A stretch of 36,095 nucleotides of DNA from Tieghemiomyces parasiticus (GCA_027575765.1 JANBPT010000433.1:1-36095); one strand, 5' to 3'. Counted from the first letter of the stretch, positions 1 through 11,311 are shown. Translations and numbers: made by a program. The notes: a model not told the origin generated them from the sequence alone.

Positions 1-190
1 AACCTACATTGGGCCATTACGCTCCCTACCTTCCCTAGTCGGACAGCACGGGATTATTCGTTTGCCACGAGGTGGCTGTGGTCAAGTACTTGTGATTTTT
101 ATGCCAAATGTCCGGCTTTATCCAATAGCAAAAGCTCTACAGCCATCCGTCTCACCAGAGTGACCCCCTCTATGCCGCCCTCGGTAAACC

Positions 191-1879
191 CTACGTATTC
201 AACAGATTAAGTACCCGTGGGTCGAGGTTCACCCCGGCGGACAGGTACCGACGATACCACACCAGCGCCTCGGGGCGCCGGTCCATATGGAGAAGCGCCG
301 CCAGCAGGGGCGAGGCCAGATCCCGGTATTCTGGTACGCGTAAGGCCCAGAGGTGCTGACCAATGGCTACCACCGCTTCGTAGCGCCCGTGCCCGTAAAA
401 GAGCTTCGCCAGGTGGGTCAAGGCCTGGGGTCCCAACACCACCGGGGTTGCGAGGGTCGGGTCGGCGAGGTCGGCCCCGTCCTGGGACGCCGCGAAGGGC
501 CGACCCACGGCGGTCCGCAAGAACAGGTCCCACGCGAGTTCGATGGCGTCGTACTCGTGGAAGAACTGGGCCAGCGCCTGGTACGTGGTCAGGTCGAGGG
601 AACCACCCCGCGCCTGGGCTACCTCGTAAAAGCGCACGACGTACATAAAGTCGCTTCGTATGATGAAGCGGATGATTAGGCGGTTCAGGGATCCCCAGTC
701 CAGCTGCAAACCCAAGTCCTCCATTAGGGCAAGCAAATTGGCTATCCAGGCCACGGGGGCGTGCTGCATGTAGTTTCGAAGGAGCGGCGTGAGCAGGTCC
801 GCCGTGGTACCCCGGACGGGGTGCCGAAGCTGGTCTCGGGACCGCACAACGGCGGCAAAGCCAGGGGAGGTCAGGTATGACATGAGCGTCTCATAGGACC
901 GCCGCCGGAAATTAGCGCGGGTCAGTACGTCTAGTAAATACGCGTACATGGCCGGGGTGGGGTTTAGGCCATATCTCTTGGCCTGCCGGAAGGTCCACCC
1001 CAGCGTGTTCAGATCCCGAGTGAGGCGGGCCCGACCGGCAATAATCTGGTACACCACAATGTCGGGTTGGACCCCCAAGCGGACGAACGTGTGGGTGATG
1101 AATAGGTAGTACGGCAGGGCCTGGTCAACTTGCCGGGACAAGAAGGCGCGTAGGGTGGCCAAGGTGGGCGGCAGCCCGTTCTCGATGCGCGCCTGCAGCA
1201 CACGGCTCGCGCCCAGTCGGTCAGACGACATGAGGAGAACGCGGATCAGCACGTCGTAGCTAGCGGGCAGCCGAAGCGGCCGACCCAAACGGGCAAAATC
1301 GCCCAGCACCGCCCACGACTGGGCCTGCCGCAGGCTCATGTTGCCCCGGCCGAGCGAGTAATAGCGGGCAATTAACCTGAGCAAGCTGTAAAAGGTCGTT
1401 TCGGGCAGGTGGCCTACGGCGTCGAGACGGGCCACCGCCTCGTAGTGGCGCCAGGCAGTGGGTAGGTCCATCCGGTAGAGGGCGTGAAGGAGGGCCATAT
1501 AGATCGCGGGAAACGTGGCCGGGGCTGGCGCGAGGGGCGGCGGTAGGGCATCTTTCGGCGGCCGATAAATCCGGCGCAAAGGGGAGCGGGGGACCAGTGG
1601 GATCAGGTTGTAGAACAGGGCGGCTGGGGCGGTTGGCGGGCGGATATAGGGCCCATGTAGGGCCGGGACGCGCCGGCGGGCGCGCAGGTCGAGGACAGTC
1701 CAGCCCACACCGGCGCTAACGGGTAGACGAGAGAGGTAGTTCCGGAACAACCAATGGCTACGGGCGATCGGGGTACGTCGGCGAGGTTTCGCGGTAGCGG
1801 GGGGGTGGCGGCGGGCAGCCGGGGCCGGTGCGGCTGAGACGTTGGCGCGGCCGAGTGACCGCGGTAGCCGGTTTAGCAT
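191..1879 (-). CDS. PPR-like helical-repeat protein, probably mitochondrial
   Basis: Single-exon gene of 562 residues. The open frame continues upstream to 1975, but only from a GTG codon; the first ATG is at 1879. The protein from there begins MLNRLPRSLGRANVSAAPAP, rich in Arg, Ala and Ser and free of acids, which fits a mitochondrial presequence. From about residue 120 to the end it is a run of amphipathic helices with pentatricopeptide-like spacing, including segments such as PDIVVYQIIAGRARL, NPTPAMYAYLLDVLTRA and LTTYQALAQFFHEYD. PPR proteins bind organellar RNA and act in its processing, stability or translation. I recognise no specific orthologue, and the repeats are degenerate, so assignment to a named factor would be guesswork. 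It is the last of three tandem minus-strand genes. Confidence 0.7.
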   Translation of the reverse strand: MLNRLPRSLGRANVSAAPAPAARRHPPATAKPRRRTPIARSHWLFRNYLSRLPVSAGVGWTVLDLRARRRVPALHGPYIRPPTAPAALFYNLIPLVPRSPLRRIYRPPKDALPPPLAPAPATFPAIYMALLHALYRMDLPTAWRHYEAVARLDAVGHLPETTFYSLLRLIARYYSLGRGNMSLRQAQSWAVLGDFARLGRPLRLPASYDVLIRVLLMSSDRLGASRVLQARIENGLPPTLATLRAFLSRQVDQALPYYLFITHTFVRLGVQPDIVVYQIIAGRARLTRDLNTLGWTFRQAKRYGLNPTPAMYAYLLDVLTRANFRRRSYETLMSYLTSPGFAAVVRSRDQLRHPVRGTTADLLTPLLRNYMQHAPVAWIANLLALMEDLGLQLDWGSLNRLIIRFIIRSDFMYVVRFYEVAQARGGSLDLTTYQALAQFFHEYDAIELAWDLFLRTAVGRPFAASQDGADLADPTLATPVVLGPQALTHLAKLFYGHGRYEAVVAIGQHLWALRVPEYRDLASPLLAALLHMDRRPEALVWYRRYLSAGVNLDPRVLNLLNT

Positions 1880-2281
1880 GGCAAAGTCGAAGTAGAAAAC
1901 CCGAACGGCATTGGTAGGTGAAAGGGGGAGGATTGTCAACGGGGGAGTAGCCAGGCAAAGCGATGGCAGAATCACCGGCGGGTCGATTGAGTACGGTGGA
2001 TTAAGATGCGGTGGGATTCTTCGATTCCCGAATGAGCCGAGTCCGAGGATTCACCGCTTCCCTTCCATGTCTTCCACTGTCGGCCCTGCCCTCCCTGGCT
2101 TGTACGCTCAAAAGCCTAGCCCAGGCCCCGCCTCCCCGGCGGCCCTGGCGTACGGGCCAATAGTTGCAATGAAATATCGCTGCTTCTTCGTTTTATTGTG
2201 GAAAGGCCAATAAAAGGTAAGTGGTGGCGGGTGGCCATGACCGGGCTTACACGGCGAGGTACAAAAATGCGACCGCGGAGC
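1880..2281. other. intergenic region between PPR-like gene and ABHD13-like gene
   Basis: This spacer holds the 3' end of the hydrolase gene and the promoter of the PPR-like gene, both on the minus strand. Two CCAAT pentamers on the plus strand (2157-2161 and 2207-2211) lie about 280-330 bases upstream of the PPR start. A minus-strand AATAAA lies between them. I see no open frame with gene-like content. Confidence 0.5.
2192..2197 (-). terminator. polyadenylation signal AATAAA for the ABHD13-like gene
   Basis: TTTATT on the plus strand reads AATAAA on the minus strand, 85 bases beyond the stop codon of the hydrolase gene. The position and orientation suit a canonical poly(A) signal. Confidence 0.5.
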
Positions 2282-3279
2282 TTAGCCCTGCGCCTTGAGC
2301 ACGTAAGTCTGCCAGAAGGCCTCGATGGCCTCAAAGTAGCCGTCCTGGATACACGTGTCGTTGTGCTTTCCCGCCGGGAACGCGTGCCATACCTTAGGCA
2401 CGCCCTCCGGTACCTCGTCGTATAGGACCTTCATGTGCGCCGGGGGTACCAAATCGTCCTGGCCGCCCGAGAGGAAGAGGATCGGGGTGCGACGTAGGCG
2501 CGCCACTGCGACCTCCGAGTTCCAACGCTGGTGGCAGAAGGCTGCGGCGTACCGGAACCACGGAAGTACGGTGGGGATCAGCTGGCGCAGACTGCGGAAG
2601 GTGTTTTCGATGATAAGGCCCGCGAACTGGTCCTCCTCGCGCGCCACCAAATCGATGGCCACCGCCCCGCCAATGGACTGCCCATAGGCAACTACCCGCG
2701 TCTTGGCCAGGAGGGGATGGTCGCGGATGAAGTGCAGGGCGGTGGTGGCGTCGGTTTGGATCCCGCGCTCGTTAGCCTGGCCCTCGCTGAGGCCGTAGCC
2801 TCGGTAGGAAATCATGAGCACGTTGCACTTTAGCCGCTCGTACAGCACCTTGGCGATGGGGAGACGGTGGCCCATGTTGCCGGCGTTGGCGTGGAAATAA
2901 AGCACGGTGGGGGCGCGGCGTGTCTCTTCGTCAGTGGGACGCTTGATGAGAAACCCGTGGATACGCACGCCGTCGGGGGTGCGCAGGCGGAGGTTGTCGA
3001 AGGGAAGGTTGTACTCCTCGGGCGAGGCGACCTGGTGAACAGTGAATGGGCATGGGGTTAGGGCGGGGTTAGTCGTAGGGGTTGCGAGTGGCGGGTGGGC
3101 CAGGTGAAAGGAGGCGAGCACGAGGGCATTGGGGGACGTACCTTCTCGCGGGAACCCTCCGGGTAACTGGACGGGTAGATGAGGTCGCACTGGAAGAGGT
3201 AAAGGGCGCCGAGGGCCAGGGAAGCCACGGCCCCTACGATGACCAAGGTGTACTTGGCGATCAGCGGGACGTAGTCCAT
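2282..3279 (-). CDS. BEM46: Bem46/ABHD13-family alpha/beta hydrolase, membrane anchored
   Basis: Two exons: 3279..3142 and 3031..2282, joined in phase 0 across a 110-base intron with a GTACGT donor and CAG acceptor. The product is 295 residues. Exon 1 gives a short N-terminus with one hydrophobic segment (about residues 7-30, VIVGAVASLALGALYLFQ), so it is probably a single-pass membrane anchor. Exon 2 is an alpha/beta hydrolase fold: oxyanion-type HANAGNMGHR, the YRGYG strand-turn, nucleophile elbow GQSIGG with the catalytic Ser, the acid region in GGQDDLVPP, and the catalytic His in GKHND. These match the Bem46 (fungi) / ABHD13 (animals) family, whose physiological substrate is not established; fungal Bem46 is linked to ER and plasma-membrane sites and polarity. 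All three triad residues are present, so an active enzyme is expected. Confidence 0.93.
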
Positions 3280-4281
3280 GGCGGAAATAGGAAGCGTAGG
3301 GTGAGGGAAAGGAAAATGGGGGAGCGTAGACCGTGGTGGCTGTAACAGAATGTGGGGAAAGGGACAGGCCGGTTGGCGGATGGCGGTAATGTGGACTGGC
3401 AGGATGGAGGTTTGCAGGCCCAAGCGGGGTTAAGGGTGGCGGATATGGGGGGGGGGGGCTGAGTGCCCCACGGTGCTGGTCTTCCTTATAAAAAACTGGC
3501 GTCCCGTACCCGGAACCCAACGAACGGCCTGCGGTGGTTACCACGCCGTGCGTCCCCCTCCTCTCCTGTTCCTCAAATCCTAGCGGACCCTTCAGACTCG
3601 TGGTGCATTACGCAGGGTTGACGGCCTGTAGCCCTAGGCTAGCCACGGATCGTGGGCAGCCTAGTGAACCTACGGTGCCCGTCTACGACCTACCGTGCGT
3701 AGTAAGTATCGACCTTGCTTGGTATACGTCAAGGAAGTGGATACTTTTCTCCTCACCTGCCCCTCCCATGCATGATCTCCCCAAGCCATAGTATATCGGG
3801 TCGTTAGGCAGTGCGGCCCTGTCATCGGTAAACCCATCCATGCCTCACGGTTACTCTCTGTATAATTCGGAACCCCGCTAGGGTGGACGAGGGGTCGGCA
3901 TTAATTCACTACAAGGTATCGTGCTATGTAGACCTTGGTCCGGTGACGTACATCAGATCCGTGTCCCTAGGATGCGCCGCTACTAGCCGACCCTACCCTG
4001 GTTAAACCCCTCAACCGACAACGTTCCCGCTAGACCTTCCATTCCAGTACTGGTGCGCTCCAGACTTGCTCCAACCCACCGCTTGCCGACATGGCCAAGT
4101 CAACCCAGCCCGCAACACACAGCTCAGACTACCAGGCTGCTGCCATACCGCCCATCAACCTGCAGGACAAATCCACCCCCCTCGCTATCTACTTCCCGCA
4201 CACCCGAACATGCACCCTAGCAGTGCCAGCTACAATGTATATCGCGGGCCTTTCGTTTAATAAATAATACTAATATGTCAC
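3280..4281. other. intergenic region, no gene seen
   Basis: About 1 kb between the starts of the ABHD13-like gene and the stop of VPS18, both on the minus strand. It should hold the hydrolase promoter; an AT-rich TTTTTTATAAGG-like element (minus strand) sits near 3485-3497. The open frames in it are short and unstructured. An AT-rich patch at 4256-4275 is just past the VPS18 stop and may belong to its 3' end, but there is no exact AATAAA on the minus strand. Confidence 0.5.
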
Positions 4282-7200
4282 TTACACCTCCCACGTAGCT
4301 GCTAATTCCTGTTCCCGGCCCTCATCCACAAACACCTTATCAATGGTCTTGATCATCATCTCGCCACACAATACACACTCGGAGGCTACCAGCCCGTCGA
4401 GTTCGCGTTTCAGTTGCGCCAACTGGTGACCGGTCCCCGACCCGGCCTGCTCGGTGCCGCGCGCCATCAACTGCCGGGTGATCTGCTGCTGACAGTCGGC
4501 CACGCGCCGGCGACGCCGAGGAAGCATATGGGCGGTAACCTTGCGGACCAGGCAGTCAGCGTGAAAAGTGTGCTGGCATGGGAAGGCATAAAATTGGCGG
4601 GCCAACAGAGGCGCGTCGCACAGCCCACAGCGTTCGCCGGGGGCCACCAGTACGAAGCGGTTGCGGAGATGGCGAATGTCCTCCTGGATAGCGCGGGCGT
4701 TGCGGGTGGCCTCGTCCATCTCGGTACGCAGGCCGTGCACGTGGCGGTCGTAGTCCTCCAATGCCGTGCAGATTTCTTCCTTAAAGTCGTCAATCTGCGT
4801 AAAGTCCGGAAAGAATGGCAGGATCTGCTCCACAGTGAGCAGCGGGCACGCCGACAGCAGGGCCATGGCGCGACGCACGTCGTGCGTGGTCTCGATGACG
4901 TGGCGGGCAATCTTTAGCCAAAGGCGACGGCGCAGGTCCGGATCGTCCGCGGGTTTGTCGGCGTTGATCTGAGCTAGGTCCAAGTCCTCGTGCCGCAGCG
5001 CCAGATCCACAGCGTCCTCGTACTGCCCCAGCAGTCCGTGGAGGTGCACACAACTCTGGATGCGGTGGTGCTGGCGACACACGCGCAGGGCATAATCCAC
5101 GTCGTAGCACATGTCAGGACCCTCGTGGGCCAGAAATTCGAGTAGGGCGGCCTCGTTGGCGGCCGGTTGGGTGGCGTACACGGCTAGAAGAAAGTTGTGC
5201 AGAACTGGGTCGCGACTGCCCTGACGGCGGATCAGGAAGGTCAGATAGCGGATAACCTGGTTCTGGCTGTCCCGGGTGCCGCGGGCCTCCTGGTACTTGA
5301 GGAATGCCGGGATGAGCTGGCGCGGGTCCAGATCGGGCTGACGCATTAGTACCGGCACCAGGGCTTCGGGACTCCAGCGGAGCAGCGACGGGGCGAACTT
5401 GTAAAAGAGGGCCGGGGTGCCGTGTCGGCTGAGCACGTCGACGGCCTGCGGGTAGTCCCGCTCGCGGAGCCAGTGTGCCACGACCTGGTCATAGTCACCT
5501 AACAGGGCGGAGTAGTGCAGCAGCTCGGCGTGACGACCGTGGCTGCGGAACAGGCCGTAAGTGGTGCGGCGGTCCATGTGGCGCCGGTGTACCCGGAGCA
5601 GGTCATAAAAGTCGGACAGGACGCCATCACGTTCCTCCTGGGTGGCCGAGTGGGCTGGATCGTCAGACCGGCGGGCTTTGAGCAGGGAGTCAAAGCAGTT
5701 GAGCTGGTTGAGGTAGATTTCCACCAACCAAGTGCTGAGCAGGGTGATTTGGGTGAGGTTCTGGCGGGAAGGAGGACGGTGCATAAACCAGAGCAGCGTG
5801 GAGGGGGGAGGGAGCTGCAATTTAGTACGGGGAAATAGGAAAGGGGGTGGGGGGGGAGCAATCATGGCAGGCCACAAGTTTTGGCAGGCGTCCGAATATC
5901 ACTTGGCCCTCTCGCCAGTTTACTTACCCCTTTCTTAAGATGGTCCAGTTTTTTGGTGAGGTAGCACTTGAGCGCTTCCTGATCACCCTGATGTACAAAC
6001 TTCAGGGCCACCTCTTCGAAGGCCCGGGCAGTTTGGGCGTAGTACGATGCGGAGAGAACGTAGCGGCCTTGGGCGTAGTAGTGGTCGGCCTGGGCCTCGA
6101 GAATGAGGTCCTTCTCCGTCGTCGTCTATCAGGGGAAGCGAAAAGGGCATGGCGTAAAGGATGAGCGAGTGGGCCGCGGCATTGTCTGGTATTGAACGTG
6201 CGGTACGGTAGAGTCCAGGGCGAAGTGCAAAAGGGGGAAGTGGCTTACCTTGGCGTGCTGGAAGGCCGTGTCGTACATGCGTTTCTTGAGGTAGATGCGC
6301 CAGACATCGCGGTCCTCGTCCTGGATGATCAGCTCAAAGATGGATGACGGGGTGAATACCCAGTAGGTATTATGAACCGTATCCACGTGGAGGCCGACCG
6401 TCGTCTCGCCGGGGGCCTGTGTAGGGAAGGGAAAGGGCGGGGGGGGGTTAATTGGGACGATGATAGGTGCGGCTGGTAAGGAGAGCTAGCAATATGGGAC
6501 GTTGAACGCCAGTCCGATTGATGGATGTGGTGAGGGGCTTACCAAAGGAACGGGCTCATCCAAGACGACCTGGTCATTCAGTAGACACACCGCCTTGACG
6601 GACGTACGGTACAAGAGCAGCACGTGAAATTCGGTCAGGGCCATGGCGAGCGGGACTTCAGGCTGGATCGACGCACCTGGTCCGGGTTCGTGCGGGTAGC
6701 TGGGATGTAGCACGGGGCGGGGTCCGACGAGTTTGCGAGTGGTGTGGTTAACGCGGGATAGCTGGCCACCGGCACGCAATGGAACCCGCCGGTTTGGTCG
6801 GGGCGTACTTACGGTAGGAGGACCGGATCTGAGACCACGCTGTCGCCGGTGCCTTGGGAGCCGTACACGAGCTGGCCATGGTATACGCCAGCTCCGGTCA
6901 GCCAGGCGAATTTCTCAGCGACACTTTGGTAGGCCACATCCTGCAGCCGGCTAAATAGGCACAGAGCACTGTGGCCAAGGCTCCCGGGGATCTCCTGGAA
7001 CACTGGTGGTATCGGGTGGATTGAAGGTGATGAAGCCGATAGCAGGGTTGGTAATGGGTATTGAGACTCGGGTGCGTGGGTGACGAACGCAAGGCGCCAC
7101 CCCAGCATCAACTAATAGTATGGCCATACTTACCTGGCTGCGTCGTGTACTGTGCAAACAGGGCCTCGAACATGCCCTGGTGATCCACGGCCGGTGTCGG

Positions 7201-7954
7201 GCCCTCGTCGGCCCCCCGCAAGGCCGAACCGCCGGCGAAACGCACGTCCACTAGGCCCACGAATTGGTAGATGCGGTGCGGCGTGACGGCCAGTACAAAG
7301 TACTTGCGCGGAGTGGCCGGGAAGGCCTCATAGTGGAGGCCTGCAACGGGGGCCGGTTCCGGGAGGGTGTAGATCAACCTGAGGTACTTCTCCTCGCGGC
7401 GAAAGAATTCCTCAGTGGGCTCAATCTCAGTCTCGAAGATGCGGCCGTCCTGAGTACCGAGCAGGATGGACAGCGTGGAATTGCGCGAGGACTTGACGGC
7501 AGCCTTGTTCCAGGCCACGGACTCGACCATTAGGTTTTTGAGCTTGGAGAGCAGTTTGGGTTTCTGCCAGGCCTCAAATAGGTAATAGTTCTCCCCCTGC
7601 TCGGTACTGATGAGCACGTGGCGGCCAGTGGGGTCGCAGAACACTCGGCGGACGCGGGCCTCGGCAGCCTTACGCGGGAGCTCAACGTCTACAAGGAGTG
7701 GGGGAGGGCGTTGCGAGTAAGGTTAGTTGGGCATGCGGGCGGCTATTGTAGGAGGGAGGGCGCTTAAACCTTCCGGCCGCCCGTGACTTACTGTCGATGG
7801 CCGAGGCCTGCTGGAGGTCAATGCGCAGCACGTGGTTGTTCTCAAGGGCCAGCACCAGGACGTTGTTGGACACGGATGCGCACACCAGTCGGGTCGACAG
7901 GTCGAACTGCACCCGGTCCAGGGAAAAGATGCTGGCGGCGGCGTCGTTCAGCAT
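4282..7954 (-). CDS. VPS18: VPS18 (Pep3), HOPS/CORVET core subunit with C-terminal RING
   Basis: Seven exons, all joins in frame: 7954..7792, 7688..7134, 7002..6813, 6699..6543, 6416..6249, 6125..5928, 5760..4282. The product is 969 residues, close to the human protein (about 973). The N-terminal half is a beta-propeller of the Pep3/Vps18 type (GENYYLF, VESVAWNKA, FAWLTGAGVYHG, LAMALTEFHVLLLY). Then comes the alpha-solenoid (EAQADHYYAQGRY, FEEVALKF, STWLVEIYLNQL, LFYKFAP, ARQLIPAF-like DPRQLIPAF, LWLKIARHVIE, CPLLTVEQILPFFPDF), a coiled coil, and an H2-type RING from about residue 855: CGLC, CQHTFHADC, then CVLCGEMMI. It is a core subunit of the HOPS and CORVET tethering complexes on late endosomes and vacuoles. 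The first ATG in the frame is at 7954. The divergent neighbour is the coiled-coil gene. Confidence 0.97.
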
Positions 7955-8537
7955 GGTGACGGCGAAAGCGGGGAAATGCGATAGAATGCGGTGGGCCGAG
8001 GACTTGGGCAGACACACGCGTGTAGGACGCAGTGGTAGGTTTTACTCTCAAGCAGCCGAGTCTGGGCAGGAGTGCTGGTTAAAGGGGTTGAGGCAGCAGT
8101 GGTTTCGCTCGCTGGCCTGCGCGCTGCACCAGCTTTTCCCCTGTGGGTCCCGCCGGGCCTGGCCCACCTTCCAGCATGGGGGGTCAGACTCCTTCCCCAC
8201 ATTGGAGGATCCCTCACTACTTCCCCCCTCTCCCACAACGTACGACATCTGGCCACGTCGCCTGGTTGTTCCACCAAACCCACTTCCGCGGGCCGCTGCT
8301 TTTTTTATATAGAAAAAGTGCTAGGCCCTGACGGCTTGTTGACAACTCCGCCAGCTCTTCCTCGACTTCCGTGCGCCGCCTCTTTCAAGCCAACTAGGTT
8401 ACGTTGCCCCCCCCCACCTCTCCCCCCTTAATAGCGCTATTGCTTTGACTGCTCCGCCTGCAATCACCATCCCTGGCTATCTACTTGTAACCCCTCCTCT
8501 CGCCCGCCCTTATAACTGTCCACCCCACCTGCCTCCC
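7955..8537. promoter_or_regulatory. divergent promoter region of VPS18 (-) and the CC1-box gene (+)
   Basis: Head-to-head spacer of 583 bases. On the plus side a TATATAG element at 8306-8312 lies about 226 bases before the coiled-coil gene start, followed by a C/T-rich stretch (8400-8430) typical of transcribed leaders. Short open frames in both directions look like noise. Confidence 0.45.
8306..8312 (+). promoter_or_regulatory. TATA-like element upstream of the CC1-box gene
   Basis: TATATAG preceded by a run of T and followed by a run of A, in the gap between two divergent genes. It sits 226 bases before the ATG at 8538. Assigned by position and sequence only. Confidence 0.35.
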
Positions 8538-10132
8538 ATGACCATGGCCCACGGGTCCGACCGTGCCCTCGAGGGCCTGTCGCCGCATAGCTACGATGGT
8601 TATGACGACCCGTCCGACCTCCGTGCCGCCCTCGCCAGCAAGGAACGTGACCTGGATATGGCAGCCCAAATCGGACTGTCCCTGGCCGAGCAGAACCGCG
8701 GCCTCCAGCTACAGCTCGAACAGACGGCGCGGTTCAGCCAGGACCTGGCCGAGCGGGTAAGCGACCCAGCCCCGGGTCTTGGAAATCAACGAGCGGAGCG
8801 GCCGCTGCCTTAACCGGGCCTATCTACAATCGAGGACGCGGTCTTTAACTGTAGCTCGCCTTCTCTTCCACCCCTTCCGTCCCCCCCGATAGGCTGATAC
8901 AGACCGCCGACTGTTCCTTGACCGCTCCCTCCAGATGGACGACGTGGTGCAGCGCGTCCACCTCCTCGAGACCACCGCTCAGGACCAGGTCCAGGTCAAC
9001 CAGGCGTTGGAGACCCGCCTGCAGGCCGTGCGTACCGAGAACCGGACGCTACGTGAGGACCTGCGGTCGCTGACGGTCCACTTTGCCGAGATCGAAGCGT
9101 CTCACGGCAAAACCACGCACAGCAGCCTCAAGGCCCTCCATAAACTACGTACGTTATCCAGACTACCAATTACGGATAGGTCGGGTTGACCGTTCCGTAG
9201 GATTCCAAGGGCCCTTGATCTCCATTAACCTCCCATTCTCTTGCCTACCCGCTGCCGCTGCCATTGTTGTAACCTGGTCGCTCACCTAGACTCCCTCGAG
9301 ACGACGCTGGAGCAGGAGCGCATCCACTTGGCCGATACCCGTAACCAGCTCGCCCACCTCGCCGATCGGGCCACGAGCCAGGGTAACAATTTTGGCACCA
9401 CCTTGCGGGCCCTGCAGGACAACCTCAGCAAGGTTCGTTGCCCTACGCTGCCGCGCTGGCCACGTGTGCGTGTATCCCTTCGCGATACTACCACAACCTC
9501 CCTCTCGCTCCTTTAGCTTACCCTTCACCCCCAACCGCCCCCTCCTGCCACTTGCCTTCTCTGCTCACCAGGTCTGCCAAAACCTCGACGACTTACGAGG
9601 CGAAATGGTCGAGCTGCAGTCCGATCGCCAGGACGTGGATGCAGCCGTTCGCCAAGATATCCAGGACTATCGCAGCCTCCTTGACGACGCCCGGGCCACC
9701 ATCGAAAACTTGCTGGAGCTGCATGCTATGCAATCGGAGCCCTCGAATGTCGAGCTGTCCCCGCCCAGTCTCGATCGGAGTCTGGCCCAGGTACGTCCAC
9801 TGCGCCATACTGCCTTTGATATCCCTGGTAAGCGGGGACCTGGCATATGGGCTTCCAACCGCTAACTCACCAATTCCCCTTACCGCTTCATCGAACTCCC
9901 TCCCACCACCCAGGCCCTATCTTCGCCCCCGCTTTACCCCACCCTCGCCCCCAGACCTTGGCCACCGGCCCTGGCCGCGTCACCTACCCCATCGGACCCT
10001 GGGACTCCCACCGACCGGCCCAGTAGCCCTCTCCGCCTACTTCCCAGTGGAATGCTCGACGGTTTCGGTCGTCCACCGGCCCAACTGGGACTCCGAATGC
10101 TCAACTACTACTCCCGCGGGCCCGGCCGGTAA
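8538..10132 (+). CDS. coiled-coil protein with CC1 box, dynein-adaptor-like (BICDR/HAP1/TRAK/Spindly type)
   Basis: Five exons, all in frame: 8538..8756, 8935..9148, 9290..9432, 9572..9790, 9914..10132; 337 residues. The donor after exon 3 is GTTCGT, weaker than the others. Residues 35-53 read KERDLDMAAQIGLSLAEQN. This matches the CC1-box pattern (AAxxG, here A42 A43 G46) that in BICD, BICDR, HAP1, TRAK and Spindly binds the dynein light intermediate chain. The next ~190 residues are almost entirely predicted coiled coil (heptads such as LETTLEQERIHLADTRNQL). The last 72 residues are Pro/Ser-rich and end in LLPSGMLDGFGRPPAQLG, a possible cargo or membrane contact. The family link rests on the box and its position at the start of the coil. 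A generic coiled-coil protein that resembles the box by chance remains possible. It is shorter than animal adaptors (about 550-900 residues). Confidence 0.75.
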
Positions 10133-11311
10133 AGTCCGCTCTCCTCCGCCTGTGTACCCTTCCACCCCTCTGTAACCTGTGTAGCCTTCGCCCCCCCTCC
10201 TCTCCTACCTGTTGCTGCTTTCCTTTTTTTTTTTAGCTTTCAGCACCGCTCCCTGTGCTCTCCCGGCTCTCGGGTCACCTTAACCTTAATATTACCCCGC
10301 GTCTCGCCCACCCCTCCCCTCACCCTATATGTACATCATCAATAGACGGCTCCCTCCGTTCCTAATTCCCCCATTCCAATATTACAAAATGTCACCGCTG
10401 CTGCTGGATTGCAAGGGGGTTGTTTGGAAACGCGGTCAGGTCGCGACGCCGCTCTCCCACCGATCCTCGCTTGTAAGACGTGACACTTGGCGCCCCCACC
10501 GTCGTGGTGGCTTTGTTTTCTTGCTGTTTTTCCTGGGACCCTGATTAGCACCTGTTGGCCGCGATCGCTACTGTAGTCGACCCCCTCCCCTTACCCCGCT
10601 CTTCCCTCCGATGGTGGTCAGCTGGCCAGTCCGATCCCGTGGTCCCAACTTCGTGTTGGACGGGGCCAGACCGCCCCGCCGTTTCAGCCCCTTTCGCCGT
10701 CCGATGGGACTGGGTGATGGAGGGCGGACGGCCCTCTTGGGACCAGCCGAGCGTTCGTTCAAGCCCCGCCGCTACGTCGTCGGTGGGACTCTTCGTTCCA
10801 AGGACGACGGGCGAGCCGGATGCCGTTTAGTGTGTGTGTGTGCGGACGTACACATCATATACCTTTTTTTTCTTTTTGGCCCCACCACACCGTCCCCGAT
10901 GGACCAGTACGAACCAGCGGATGGACTTCGTCGTTGTACTGCAATGGGCTTATGCTCGCCCAACGATGGGCAACGCAACCCCACTGGCAAAGGCGGTCCT
11001 TCTTCTCCCCCCCCCCTTCCTCCGTACGACGCACGCGCTGGGTGCGCCCCTTCCCGGCCGCAAGCATCCATCTCAAGCGAGGGTGAGTGCCCCTCCCCTA
11101 ACTGGCATGCTAGCCTGTGCCAGCGCCTCTCTATAAAGGCACCAGCTCTAGACATTCCAACCCGCTATCGTTCATGATCTCCTTGCTGCTCAGATACCCA
11201 TCAGCTACTACTTGACCGCAAGCCCATCATTCAGCCGTCGCAACCCCCCCCCCCCTCCCTCTTGTGTCTTCCATTTCTTAAAATCCTTTAACTCGCTTCA
11301 TTTTTGACGCC
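10133..11311. other. intergenic region upstream of CLN3
   Basis: About 1.2 kb between two plus-strand genes. It holds the 3' end of the coiled-coil gene (a T-rich tract at 10224-10236) and the CLN3 promoter. Open frames here, up to 188 residues, are low in structure and show no family motif. I see no further gene. Confidence 0.5.
11132..11137 (+). promoter_or_regulatory. TATA box upstream of CLN3
   Basis: TATAAA in the context CTCTATAAAGGC, 175 bases before the CLN3 start codon. The intervening leader is C/T-rich, as is common for fungal core promoters. Confidence 0.5.

Noticed and set aside
191..1975. Longer PPR-like protein starting at 1975
   Set aside because: That start is GTG; the first ATG is at 1879 and gives a better mitochondrial presequence.
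7682..8017. Longer VPS18 N-terminus starting at 8017
   Set aside because: The codon there is GTG. The first ATG (7954) gives a protein of the expected length with the propeller beginning soon after.
10611..11177. 188-residue open frame upstream of CLN3
   Set aside because: No family motif, overlapped by similar frames on both strands, and it spans the likely CLN3 TATA box.
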